NCBI GenBank assembly: GCA_964352985.1
Contig: CAYGUK010000050.1
Span: 1 to 28,701 of the forward strand
Source of the DNA: CAYGUK01 sp964352985
GTDB taxonomy: Bacteria; Pseudomonadota; Gammaproteobacteria; JAHCLG01
Reading direction: 5' to 3'
Length of the DNA stretch: 28,701 nt
Every line of letters starts with the position of its first letter. Positions within the stretch are counted from its first letter, which is position 1. Below, in pieces: positions 6,132 to 14,317 of the stretch. The position numbers were made by a program, and so were the translations under genes. The notes below the pieces were generated by a model, which saw nothing but the letters and a program-made list of their open reading frames with translations, did not search any database and was not told the origin of the DNA.

Positions 6132-8309
6132 TTATGAACATGATAATGGGGATATGAGTGGTACTCTTGATTGTTCTGGAGTTTGTTCTTTTAAATAGCT
6201 TGGTGAACGTAATACATCAGGTTTTTCAATTACCCCGGGCGTAAAATAGTAGGTTTGCAATTTATCACTAGTATCCAAGTAATAATTTATCCAACCCTCT
6301 AAACGTGATTCTAGCTCGGCTTGTTGATTATGATTAAAACATTCTATTCCATTATTAGGATCGAATACTAAAGTAATATATTCAGATGAATTAGGATCAT
6401 ATAATCTTACTATCCCTAACGCATGTTTATTAATCGATAGATAACAAAGCGGTTCGGTGGATGATAATTTAGCTAAAATTGCTTCTCCAATTTCATGGAT
6501 TAATTGATGTTTCAACTCGGTTGTACAATATTCTATATTATCAATTGTAATAGTATTTTTACTTTTGCTGGCTTGGTCTTTAAACATATGTTGATCATTT
6601 TGGTAAAAGAACACTCGGTTAGTAAAATTTTTTGCTAAGGCAGGGAGACTTTTAGCTTTAAATCCCAAATTTCTATTCAGTTTTTCGATAAAGGGTTGTC
6701 CATTTAAATATAAAGATTTTAAAATAGACTTTCCATAATAGCGTAAAAACTCCAATACTAATCCACCACAGACACCATCTTTGTCCAATTTGCTGGGATA
6801 ATTTTTGATTAACGCATCTTGATTAAATTTACCTTGATGTTTTGCTGCGCCAAAAGGATGTGTCATTTCATCAACATCCTGATTTTTATCTGCCTTCTTT
6901 TTTGCTTTATACCATTCTCTATAAAGAAAAACACTATCATTAGTAGAAAATCGGTCTTGAGGAAAATTGATTAATCGCTCTATCTTAATATGCAATGTTG
7001 GAAAATAAATTATTAGCTGAGTCAATTCAAATAATGATAAATATCCTTGATTTTTTTCTATAAATTTATAAATTAATTCTGATGGATGATCCTTGAGATT
7101 AATAATCAATTGAACTATTTGCCAAGATGGTAACTGACGAGAAAGATCGCGACAATTCAAAATGACTAAGCTTTTCGCTGGAAAATTTATCGTATAATTA
7201 AATAATAACTTTAACTCATTAGCGGAAAATTGTGGTATAGCAAATCTTTGCTCATTCAACATTTGAATTAAATCAAATAAATGAACAAGCTTTAGATACC
7301 TAAAATTCGCTAAATTAGATACTATAATTGAGGCATTTTCAGCTGAGCGCATACCTAACTCATAAACCCAATCTTGATTTATGTCAAAATGGTTATTAAG
7401 TAGTGTCGTTGCGACTCGATCAGAGATTATCCTATTAGCAATAAAACTATGTGTTAACGCTAATCGAAAAAGTCCCTCTGCATCATTACTTTTATATAAG
7501 AAATCATAAATAATATCGATAATTTTTTTCTGTAACTTTATAGCTTCATTATTTTGAGCTTCTGATTTTACGACAAAATCTAATACCCAACGTGCGCTGT
7601 TTATACTATATTTAGCAAGATTAATAAGGCTACGTGAACTTGTAATCATCCCATGTTTTACTAAGTTTTTAGCAAATCTTAGACAACCCTCATTAGGCGG
7701 AACATAACATTGTAGCATCATGTCAAAAAGAACAAATTGGGCATCTTGCAATTGCTCGGAATGTCCTAACCTTAAAATATAGTGAAAAATCTTTAATCTA
7801 GGATCAAACCTATGATTAAGCATAGACTTACTAAATATCATTAGAAAAACTTCATCATAACGTTTTCTCTTCACTAACTCCAATAACAGAGCATGAATTT
7901 TCTTCTTTTTCTGCAAAGAACGTTCACGATTATTTTTATTGAAGATTGTAAGTAAAGAATTTATTGTTTTTAGCGAACTTGCTTTTTGCCAAGGCCAACT
8001 CGAGGAAGTGTATTTAAATATAGGATCTTGTGAGAGTGTTACTAATTCTGCTCTAAAATCGTCTAAGGATACGGGCTTACCTAATCTTCGAATTAAATCC
8101 AAGATAGCCACCAATTTATATTTTTTCTTGACCGCAATAAAATGATCGGTATTTTGCTTTTTAGGTAAATCAGCATTAAAAAATGCTCGAGTTTGGGCAA
8201 CAACTAATACGTCTGTGCCATCCGGTAACAAATGGGGATCATAATTTAATTGTTGTGCGCTCTCTAATAATTGCGCTCTTAATGCAAGCGAATAGGTATC
8301 ACCAAACAT
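6132..8309 (-). CDS. Candidate effector: helical-repeat protein with C-terminal C58/YopT-like cysteine protease domain
   Basis: This 725-residue protein has no signal peptide or membrane segment. The C-terminal part carries the spaced triad of the C58 (YopT/AvrPphB) papain-fold family. A Cys sits in DGVCGGL (C514), followed by a helix; a His in INKHALGIV (H629) follows a strand; and an Asp in VFDPNNG (D650) matches the FFDPN-G loop typical of these enzymes. YopT as I recall it uses C139/H258/D274, very similar spacing. Family members cleave host GTPases or kinases. Residues ~135-450 are almost wholly helical; two stretches near 139-208 have the length and pattern of pentatricopeptide-type (PPR) helical pairs (for example ending FDMMLQCYVPPNE). 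The tail is rich in Ser/Pro/Glu. The ATG has GAAGG 8 bases upstream. Target and secretion route are unknown; the protease call rests on the triad pattern. Confidence 0.6.
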   Translation of the reverse strand: MFGDTYSLALRAQLLESAQQLNYDPHLLPDGTDVLVVAQTRAFFNADLPKKQNTDHFIAVKKKYKLVAILDLIRRLGKPVSLDDFRAELVTLSQDPIFKYTSSSWPWQKASSLKTINSLLTIFNKNNRERSLQKKKKIHALLLELVKRKRYDEVFLMIFSKSMLNHRFDPRLKIFHYILRLGHSEQLQDAQFVLFDMMLQCYVPPNEGCLRFAKNLVKHGMITSSRSLINLAKYSINSARWVLDFVVKSEAQNNEAIKLQKKIIDIIYDFLYKSNDAEGLFRLALTHSFIANRIISDRVATTLLNNHFDINQDWVYELGMRSAENASIIVSNLANFRYLKLVHLFDLIQMLNEQRFAIPQFSANELKLLFNYTINFPAKSLVILNCRDLSRQLPSWQIVQLIINLKDHPSELIYKFIEKNQGYLSLFELTQLIIYFPTLHIKIERLINFPQDRFSTNDSVFLYREWYKAKKKADKNQDVDEMTHPFGAAKHQGKFNQDALIKNYPSKLDKDGVCGGLVLEFLRYYGKSILKSLYLNGQPFIEKLNRNLGFKAKSLPALAKNFTNRVFFYQNDQHMFKDQASKSKNTITIDNIEYCTTELKHQLIHEIGEAILAKLSSTEPLCYLSINKHALGIVRLYDPNSSEYITLVFDPNNGIECFNHNQQAELESRLEGWINYYLDTSDKLQTYYFTPGVIEKPDVLRSPSYLKEQTPEQSRVPLISPLSCS

Positions 8310-8391
8310 GGACAGGCCTTCGTTATTGTTATTTTATCCACGTCCAATTATGGGATTGTTAATTACAAATTTATTATTTTTCCTTTAGCAC

Positions 8392-8400
8392 ATTATACCA
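8392..8400 (-). promoter_or_regulatory. Extended -10 promoter for the C58-like gene
   Basis: The minus strand reads TGGTATAAT: a perfect TATAAT (8392-8397) preceded by the TGn extension (8398-8400). No good -35 element is present, as is common for extended -10 promoters. Transcription would start near 8385, giving a leader of about 75 bases before the ATG at 8309. Confidence 0.5.
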
Positions 8401-8439
8401 TGAAAACTAGGCAAAATTTATCCCGTGTTATTTTTAAAG

Positions 8440-8481
8440 AATCTAAGTATAGATTAAGGTTCAATCTCTAATATTTAGATT
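8440..8481. repeat. Two adjacent short inverted repeats of AATCT/AGATT type
   Basis: AATCTA-AGTA-TAGATT (8440-8455) is a perfect 6-base palindrome with a 4-base spacer. It is followed by a second AATCT...AGATT pair (8463-8467 and 8477-8481). They lie 40-90 bases upstream of the extended -10 promoter of the C58-like gene, a position where a regulator could bind. AT-rich sequence makes chance occurrence possible. Confidence 0.3.
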
Positions 8482-8536
8482 ATAAAATTTTAAACAGGCG
8501 TTAAAATAATTTAATTATTATTTATTTTTTAATATT

Positions 8537-8764
8537 TTACTGCCCGAATCTAGGTTGATGAGTAAGTCTTTCTGCTTCTGTTGCACATGCTGTCGGATTT
8601 GAATTTCTTATTGCAATTGCAAATGCTAGTATTTCTTCTGGAGACATTAACCGAACATTTACAGACCTTTTCCCGATAAACCCAGAAATTTGTAGTGTAA
8701 AATCAGCACTCGATGATAAAGTGCGATGAGTTTCTTTCCCATCTTTTTTGCTATTATTTGCCAT
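8537..8764 (-). CDS. Small orphan protein (75 residues)
   Basis: I do not recognise this protein. It has a polar, lysine-rich N-terminus, a central segment that could form two strands (FTLQISGFIG and VNVRLM), a helix (SPEEILAFAIAIRN) and a polar tail with one cysteine. There is no signal peptide or membrane segment. It lies 72 bases after gspM on the same strand, but a good promoter sits in that gap, so it is probably expressed separately from the T2SS operon. Ribosome-site support is weak (AAGAA). Being a real gene is likely but not certain. Confidence 0.5.
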   Translation of the reverse strand: MANNSKKDGKETHRTLSSSADFTLQISGFIGKRSVNVRLMSPEEILAFAIAIRNSNPTACATEAERLTHQPRFGQ

Positions 8765-8798
8765 AGAAATATTCTTATATTACGTTTTGGAGGCCAGA

Positions 8799-8826
8799 AG
8801 TATAATAAAAATGTAGCATATTGCAA
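8799..8826 (-). promoter_or_regulatory. Sigma70-type promoter for the 75-residue gene
   Basis: On the minus strand TTGCAA (8821-8826) and TATACT (8799-8804) are 16 bases apart, close to consensus. Transcription would begin near 8792, leaving a leader of about 28 bases before the ATG at 8764. Confidence 0.5.
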
Positions 8827-8836
8827 TAGCGACTTG

Positions 8837-9319
8837 TTAAGAAAACCTTATTAAAACCGAACCCTTAACTAATCCTTTATTATTGATAGCCCTAATTTGT
8901 AAACTGGCGACTTTGATTTTATAGTCTTGCTGAAATTGCTGTAACCAGGCGATGAAATGATCAAAATCAACTTTTTCCCAACTTAACTTAACACTATTAT
9001 CATCGGGTGACGTTAATTGGCTTAATGAATTTTTTAAATGTCCCTGTATTAAACTATTATTAATCAGGGTAATTAACTCATTCAAATCAGAAATAGTTTC
9101 ACTATGTGTCGTGGTTTGTTGTGAATTTAATTTTGTTTCAGCAGAACGGATAAATTGTAAAAGTTGTTGATTATTTAACAGCGTTGTTTGTCCATTATTA
9201 ATATAAGTCGATAACGGTGACCAAATCATACTATAAAATAGTAAGACAATAACAACAATACCCCCTATTTTTAGCAATAATTGTTCCCGAAAATTTAAGC
9301 TCGCCCACCATTGTTTCAT
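8837..9319 (-). CDS. gspM: Type II secretion protein GspM
   Basis: GspM is a bitopic inner-membrane protein that partners GspL in the assembly platform. This 160-residue copy has a short cytoplasmic start (MKQWWASLNFREQ, where the W-x-x-L-x-x-R-E-Q pattern is a family hallmark), one membrane segment at about 17-35, a coiled-coil-like linker, and a C-terminal ferredoxin-like region (about 85-160) with the SWEKVDF and WLQQF elements typical of GspM. Its ATG overlaps the gspL stop by 4 bases (ATGA). It is the last gene of the gspD-M operon. No clear terminator follows. Confidence 0.9.
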   Translation of the reverse strand: MKQWWASLNFREQLLLKIGGIVVIVLLFYSMIWSPLSTYINNGQTTLLNNQQLLQFIRSAETKLNSQQTTTHSETISDLNELITLINNSLIQGHLKNSLSQLTSPDDNSVKLSWEKVDFDHFIAWLQQFQQDYKIKVASLQIRAINNKGLVKGSVLIRFS

Positions 9320-10449
9320 AGCGTAATCCTTATATTGGCATTGATTGCTTGCTTTGTATCGGTGATTTGTTGCTTAAAGGTAATGTGATATTTTTTTAAT
9401 TGCTGAACAAAATGATTAAAGTGATCAATCGAGGTTGTAGTTAATGTTAATTTAATTTCAGATTGATTAAAATTTAAGGTCGTTAAAGTAACTTCAGGTG
9501 CTGATTTTAACGCTAATGCAATAATAGACAACCGATCAAACAATGCTTCATTTAATTCATTACCATTGGATAACGCTTTTAATTTTTCACTAATTCGAAA
9601 CTTTGGGCTAACAACTGCAGTTGCTTGTGGAAATAATTGATAATAAAGTTTAGCAATTTGTTGTTGCTGCCAAGCTATCCGATTTTTTAGATATATCGCT
9701 TGTGCTGTTTTTCCAATCATAAATGTTGCCAATAATAAACAACTACTAATTAATAGTATTCGCCAATGTTGTTGCTGATTTTTCTTTTTTAATTTATAAG
9801 GTGTGGTTAATAGATTTATTCCTTGATCAATATTAGGTGTATATTCAACCACCGCTTGTTGAATCGGTATTTCATTATCACAAAGAGATATTAACTCTTT
9901 GGTAAAAGTAATCATCGCTTTCGGTTTATTTAATGCTTGCTCGAAAGCTAATTTTATTAACACAGGAAAATCATTAATATGACAAGAAAAACCAGAAAAT
10001 TTTTCTTGCCTAATTAAAACAAAATCATTTTGTTGAATTAAGGTCCATTGTTCTTCTAAATACGGAAGTTGATAGATATCTGCTAATATTTTGCTAGGAT
10101 ATAATTGGTGTTCTTTAAGTAAATTGGTGACTCTAGTCATCAATTGATGCTGAATAATCGCGACATGACATTTAGCGTTTTCAAATTCATCGGCAATAGC
10201 AAAGTGAAGCGATTCAATATCATCACTGACTTTATCTTCTAATAAATGCGGAACGGCTTGTAAGCAATGTTGTTTATTTTGACTGGGAATATTAATTTGA
10301 AAATGTGATATCACATGACTTGGTAATAATAAAATAAAAGGTCTATTATTAATAAACGTTTGAGCATCTTGTAACGTAACCGTTTGGCCCTCGATAATAA
10401 AATGAGGTGAGTCAATTGCTGGGAGGATAACGATTAATTTATCAATCAT
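9316..10449 (-). CDS. gspL: Type II secretion protein GspL
   Basis: GspL links the cytoplasmic ATPase GspE to the inner-membrane platform. The protein has 377 residues. The cytoplasmic actin-like part (about 1-215) includes LLPSHVISHFQINIP and the LLEDKVSDDIESLHFA stretch typical of GspL. One membrane helix lies at about 230-248, followed by a coiled-coil linker and a periplasmic ferredoxin-like domain (about 300-377). Length is normal. It overlaps gspK and gspM by 4 bases each (ATGA), so all three are translationally coupled. Confidence 0.92.
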   Translation of the reverse strand: MIDKLIVILPAIDSPHFIIEGQTVTLQDAQTFINNRPFILLLPSHVISHFQINIPSQNKQHCLQAVPHLLEDKVSDDIESLHFAIADEFENAKCHVAIIQHQLMTRVTNLLKEHQLYPSKILADIYQLPYLEEQWTLIQQNDFVLIRQEKFSGFSCHINDFPVLIKLAFEQALNKPKAMITFTKELISLCDNEIPIQQAVVEYTPNIDQGINLLTTPYKLKKKNQQQHWRILLISSCLLLATFMIGKTAQAIYLKNRIAWQQQQIAKLYYQLFPQATAVVSPKFRISEKLKALSNGNELNEALFDRLSIIALALKSAPEVTLTTLNFNQSEIKLTLTTTSIDHFNHFVQQLKKYHITFKQQITDTKQAINANIRITL

Positions 10450-11276
10450 TTAATTGTCACCACCTTAATTTTGCCTTTGCTTAACGTTCGTTTTAATAAT
10501 TGATTGACTATAACATGTTGCCTATCAATTGTAACGTCAGCATGAACCATAAAAAAATCACTATAAATTGTGGTGAGATTAGGATTAATTCTAATTTCAT
10601 GAAGTGCAGGTAATAAACTTAAAGCTTCAGGACTAGTAAATTCTTGATGATTTTCACGATAATCAATAATATCATGTGCAATATTCGCATCAATCTGCGG
10701 ACTTAAGGCGGTTAAAGTTATGGCATCGGCAGTATTAATATTTATCGCCGTCGAGTTAGGTAAAGCAACTAAATGATGTTGTAGTTTTTGATAAATTGCC
10801 GCACTCACTGTGGGTAATTGTCTTAATTCCGAAACACTTTTAAGCCGTGCTTGACTGACTTTTTTCATGATACTTAACGCTAATTTTTTATTATTATGAT
10901 TGGGAAATAAGGTATTTAATAAATTGATAAAATTTAAATATTGCGTTTGGTCGGTTAAATTATTGATATTGTAATAGGCTTGCTCATCAATTATTTTGCC
11001 ATCAATTTTACCTCGAGCAAAATTATATGTAGGAAAATGAATGGGTGCGGGTTCTCTTTCATGATGACTGCGATGTTTTTTTAATGATGTCACTAATTCT
11101 TCTTTAGCCCATACTAATACTAATTGCGCTCGATAAATACCTCTATCATGATTAAACACCATTTCACTGCGTGTAATATTGGTTTCTATCAGAGAAAAAA
11201 TCATCATGACTAATGAACTTGTGATCGCAATAATTAACAATGCGGTTAATAATACCGTGCCTCTATGTTTTATCAT
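10446..11276 (-). CDS. gspK: Type II secretion minor pseudopilin GspK
   Basis: GspK caps the pseudopilus tip with GspI and GspJ. The protein has 276 residues. The prepilin site is KHRG followed by TVLLTALL and a long hydrophobic helix. It lacks the Glu at +5 that other pseudopilins have, which is normal for GspK. The large insert domain includes YRAQLVLVWAKEEL, and there is a later helix-hairpin-helix-like element (NINTADAITL...I..YREN) characteristic of GspK. A GTG at 11288 is an alternative start, but the ATG at 11276 has GAGG 6 bases upstream and gives a normal short leader, so it is preferred. It overlaps gspJ by 14 bases and gspL by 4. Confidence 0.9.
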   Translation of the reverse strand: MIKHRGTVLLTALLIIAITSSLVMMIFSLIETNITRSEMVFNHDRGIYRAQLVLVWAKEELVTSLKKHRSHHEREPAPIHFPTYNFARGKIDGKIIDEQAYYNINNLTDQTQYLNFINLLNTLFPNHNNKKLALSIMKKVSQARLKSVSELRQLPTVSAAIYQKLQHHLVALPNSTAININTADAITLTALSPQIDANIAHDIIDYRENHQEFTSPEALSLLPALHEIRINPNLTTIYSDFFMVHADVTIDRQHVIVNQLLKRTLSKGKIKVVTIK

Positions 11277-11874
11277 CACTCGCCTCACTCACAACATAAG
11301 TGGCATCAACACAACCGTGGTGGTGTTGACAAAAATGAATGACGAGTCCACGCGGTAGCGTTTGTTTTTTTGTATTATAAATAGGCCAATGGCTGAGTTG
11401 TTTATTATCTTTATCTAAGGCCATCACATTAAAATCTTCAATATTACTCATTAATATTCTGTCACTATATTGATTATTTAATGTGAGTGAATCGTAGGTT
11501 CTTCTAATTAAATCCCCATTTTTAACAAAATACGCAACACGCATTAAGTCACTACGATTTTCAGTCGCTAAGGGATTAATATCACCATTACGCGAAAAAG
11601 ATAAATATTCATTGGGTTTGATATTAATCACTAATGGCGGTATTTTTTCACCGCTACTATTTGTTGCCTGTTGATTAATACTGTGTTGTATATCTGTTTT
11701 TAAAAAAATCATGGTAAATTGTAAATTGGTTAATTGCGTTGTTTTGTCAGCGATCACAGTTTTTGCTTGAATAATTTGGCGCAACCCTACACCCATTAGT
11801 AATGCAATAATGACGAAAATTAAAAGGGCAATAATCACTTCAATTAATGTAAAGCCACGACTTAATTTATTCAT
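11263..11874 (-). CDS. gspJ: Type II secretion minor pseudopilin GspJ
   Basis: This 203-residue protein has a classic type-4 prepilin leader: MNKLSRG, cleaved before FTLIEVIIALL. A hydrophobic helix to about residue 32 follows (with GLRQI after it), then a globular beta domain. GspJ is part of the I-J-K tip complex. Length and operon position between gspI and gspK identify it. It overlaps gspI by 8 bases and gspK by 14. GspO, the peptidase needed to process it, must be encoded elsewhere. Confidence 0.9.
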   Translation of the reverse strand: MNKLSRGFTLIEVIIALLIFVIIALLMGVGLRQIIQAKTVIADKTTQLTNLQFTMIFLKTDIQHSINQQATNSSGEKIPPLVINIKPNEYLSFSRNGDINPLATENRSDLMRVAYFVKNGDLIRRTYDSLTLNNQYSDRILMSNIEDFNVMALDKDNKQLSHWPIYNTKKQTLPRGLVIHFCQHHHGCVDATYVVSEASDDKT

Positions 11875-12226
11875 GCGTATAACTCGTTAACTGAAATAAT
11901 GTGGTCTGGTGATTTGATACAGTCACCGTTAACGCTTTAATTTGGTGAAATTGTGTTTTTTCATCAGCAATTTGCCATTGAAAATTTGAATTAAATACTT
12001 GTTGTTGACCACTGCTCGGAATCGCTATCATGTTGAGCAAGGCTTCATTCATAATATTGTTCGCCACCCATTCTGCATAATTTTTTTGTTGGATAATATC
12101 AAATTGTCTCACTGAACGACTTGCCGTTAAAAATATCGCAAAAAAAGCAATCGCCACAATAACGAGTGCGACGAGAATTTCAATTAAGGTAAAACCTTTA
12201 TTTTTCGTTAACTGTGATTTGACCAT
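11867..12226 (-). CDS. gspI: Type II secretion minor pseudopilin GspI
   Basis: This 119-residue protein has a prepilin leader ending KNKG before FTLIEILVALVI, then a hydrophobic helix and a small domain. Typical GspI elements are KNYAEWVANNIMNE after the helix and a WQIADE strand near the middle. GspI nucleates the tip complex with J and K. Its ATG lies 29 bases inside the end of gspH, the longest overlap in the operon, and it overlaps gspJ by 8. Confidence 0.9.
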   Translation of the reverse strand: MVKSQLTKNKGFTLIEILVALVIVAIAFFAIFLTASRSVRQFDIIQQKNYAEWVANNIMNEALLNMIAIPSSGQQQVFNSNFQWQIADEKTQFHQIKALTVTVSNHQTTLFQLTSYTHE

Positions 12227-12686
12227 TTTTATTTAATACGACTTTAAATTTTATCCGACCATAACGCGGACTGATATTGAAAACAAAAGGCAACGCTTCA
12301 CCCGTTCGAGAAAATAAAAGTAAAGGTTTATCTTTATTTGTCTCTTCATTATTTTGAGTAACATCAATTTTAATATCATCAGGAATTATATGCTCATTAC
12401 TTAATGCGCCACGATGGATTTCTTGCCAAGGCTCTTTGGCATTTTCTTGATAACGCACAAACCGATAATGATCACCTTTAAATTGAATGCCGACTTCACC
12501 CGGTTGTAAAATAGCATATTGTTCTGCGACTTTTAAAAGTGACGTTAATTCCACCACGGTTTCTTTGAGGTGAGCTTTACGATTTACATGGCCAATCGCT
12601 AACACGGCCACCGACGCAACGATGGTAATAATAACGAGAACAATCATCATTTCGACCAGCGTAAAAGCACGATAGCGATGATTCAT
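12198..12686 (-). CDS. gspH: Type II secretion minor pseudopilin GspH
   Basis: This 162-residue minor pseudopilin has a leader MNHRYRA before FTLVEMMIVLVI, then the helix and a C-terminal beta domain. The residue before the cleavage site is Ala (codon GCT), where prepilin peptidases normally want Gly; see findings. The frame extends 5 codons upstream to a TTG at 12701, but the ATG at 12686 is preferred because it overlaps the gspG stop as TGATG, a typical stop-start coupling. GspH joins the core pseudopilus to the I-J-K tip. Its end overlaps gspI by 29 bases. Confidence 0.88.
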   Translation of the reverse strand: MNHRYRAFTLVEMMIVLVIITIVASVAVLAIGHVNRKAHLKETVVELTSLLKVAEQYAILQPGEVGIQFKGDHYRFVRYQENAKEPWQEIHRGALSNEHIIPDDIKIDVTQNNEETNKDKPLLLFSRTGEALPFVFNISPRYGRIKFKVVLNKNGQITVNEK

Positions 12687-13087
12687 CACGATAAATCCCA
12701 ATTGCCAATTTCTTTATGATCACTTTGTTGATAAGTAAACACATCAAAATCACCATGCTGACCTGGGCTTAAATATTGATAAACATGTCCCCAAGGATCT
12801 TTGGGTAACGATTTTAAATAGCCACCATCTCGCCATTCAGTCGGAATGGGATCGCTTGTAGGCTTATTAACTAAAGCACTCAAGCCTTGATCGGTAGATG
12901 GATAAAATCCATTATCGAGTTTATAAAGATTAAGCGCTTCATCGATTGAAACGATGTCTTGCTTCACTTTCACTAAACGTGCTTGTTCTGGCCTATCCAT
13001 AATTTTAGGAATAACAATTGCAGCTAATATCCCGAGGATAACAACTACCACCATGACTTCTATTAATGTAAAACCTTTTTGTTTCAT
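12686..13087 (-). CDS. gspG: Type II secretion major pseudopilin GspG
   Basis: GspG is the main subunit of the pseudopilus. The mature-type features are complete: a very short leader MKQKG before FTLIEVMVVVVILGILAA, the PKIMDRPEQA segment, the YKLDNGFYPST loop, the DPWGHVYQY strand and the calcium-site region ending IGNWDLS. The protein has 133 residues. The ATG at 13087 (with GGGA 5-6 bases upstream) overlaps the gspF stop as ATGA; the longer open frame upstream lies within gspF and is not used. Confidence 0.95.
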   Translation of the reverse strand: MKQKGFTLIEVMVVVVILGILAAIVIPKIMDRPEQARLVKVKQDIVSIDEALNLYKLDNGFYPSTDQGLSALVNKPTSDPIPTEWRDGGYLKSLPKDPWGHVYQYLSPGQHGDFDVFTYQQSDHKEIGNWDLS

Positions 13088-14286
13088 GATAATCCCGCCA
13101 TTTGATCGATTGAGAAAATGGGTAATAATATTGCTAATACAATAAACAATACGATACATCCCATCAGTAAAATTAAAATTGGTTCAAATAAAGTTAAAAA
13201 TGTTGAGAGTGTTCTAGCAATATCTCTTTCTTCTGCATCTGCCGCGCGTTGTAACATCGCCGCTAATTGTCCGCTATTTTCACCGCTAGTGATTAAGTGA
13301 ATGGTAATTGCAGGAAAAAAATGTGTTGCTTGTAAACTAGTTGCAATTCTCGCGCCTTCATTAATTTTGACATAGGCTTCCATGAGTGCTTTTTTAATCG
13401 GTATAAATTTAATTAATTGTGTCGCAGTTTTCATCGCTTTAATCATATCAACACTGGCTGCGTTTAACATGGCGAGTGCTTGGCAATAGCGTGCGGTTTC
13501 AATTAATTTAATCATGTTACCCACTAATGGGATTCTGAGTAAAAATTGATGTAAATGGTTTTGCCATTTTTCGATGCGAAATAATCGAATTAATAATACC
13601 AATACTATAATAAAAAACAGCAACATATAAATGCCATAACTCGAAAAACTATGGCTAATAAATAATAATATTTTGGTCATCAAGGGTAACTGTTGATGCG
13701 CTTGTTGAAAAACAGATAACATTTTTGGCACAACATAACTTAATAAAAATATCACAATGGCAAATGAAATAATGGTCATAAACATGGGATATAATAATGC
13801 TTGAGATATTTTTTGCCGGACTTCTAATCTTTTTTCATAATAGTCAGCTAAGTCTTGTAATATCGATGCGAGATCGCCTGTTTCTTCCGCAGCTCGAACT
13901 GCCGCAATATATAATTTAGGAAATACATTATTTAAACTTGCTAAACTGTTGGCAAGTGACGAACCAGCGAGCACTTGGGAACGCACGGACATGACATGAT
14001 TTTTTAATTTCGTCGATTCACATTGTTCGGAAATGGCAAGTAAAGAACTATCCAAAGGCATCCCACTTAATAATAATGCACTTAAATGCCGGGTGATGAT
14101 CGCTAAATTCTTTACTGAAATACCATTGAAACGAGAAAACCTTACCGCTGCATTTTGCGTAATTTCAAGTGGAATTAAATTTTGTTCGCGTAATTTTAAA
14201 CGACACGCACTTTGACTATCACCTTCAATGATGCCGCTGGTTTTATGGCCTTTGCCATCGAGTGCTTTGTATTTAAAAACTGCCAT
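13084..14286 (-). CDS. gspF: Type II secretion inner-membrane platform protein GspF
   Basis: GspF is the polytopic core of the inner-membrane platform, contacting GspE and GspL. The 400-residue length is normal. It starts with MAVFKYKALDGKGHKTSG, typical of the family. Two repeated cytoplasmic helical domains follow (about 65-165 and 265-370), each ahead of membrane helices. The first repeat contains LARHLSALL-like text (TRHLSALLLSGMPLDSS) and AAEETGDL; the second contains LITSGENSGQL. Membrane helices lie near 168-192, 215-236 and 370-392. It follows gspE after 31 bases and overlaps gspG by 4. Confidence 0.95.
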   Translation of the reverse strand: MAVFKYKALDGKGHKTSGIIEGDSQSACRLKLREQNLIPLEITQNAAVRFSRFNGISVKNLAIITRHLSALLLSGMPLDSSLLAISEQCESTKLKNHVMSVRSQVLAGSSLANSLASLNNVFPKLYIAAVRAAEETGDLASILQDLADYYEKRLEVRQKISQALLYPMFMTIISFAIVIFLLSYVVPKMLSVFQQAHQQLPLMTKILLFISHSFSSYGIYMLLFFIIVLVLLIRLFRIEKWQNHLHQFLLRIPLVGNMIKLIETARYCQALAMLNAASVDMIKAMKTATQLIKFIPIKKALMEAYVKINEGARIATSLQATHFFPAITIHLITSGENSGQLAAMLQRAADAEERDIARTLSTFLTLFEPILILLMGCIVLFIVLAILLPIFSIDQMAGLS

Positions 14287-14317
14287 TTCATTTTTACCTA
14301 ATATAGATTAATTGGTC

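Noticed and set aside
4868..8309. The two protease-like proteins as substrates of the adjacent T2SS
   Set aside because: Neither has a Sec or Tat signal peptide, which T2SS cargo needs to reach the periplasm.
12687..12701. Upstream extension of gspH to a TTG codon
   Set aside because: The in-frame ATG at 12686 overlaps the gspG stop as TGATG and gives a normal short prepilin leader.
13088..13159. Upstream extension of gspG (24 extra residues)
   Set aside because: It lies within gspF, puts unrelated residues ahead of the prepilin leader, and the ATG at 13087 has a ribosome site and ATGA coupling.
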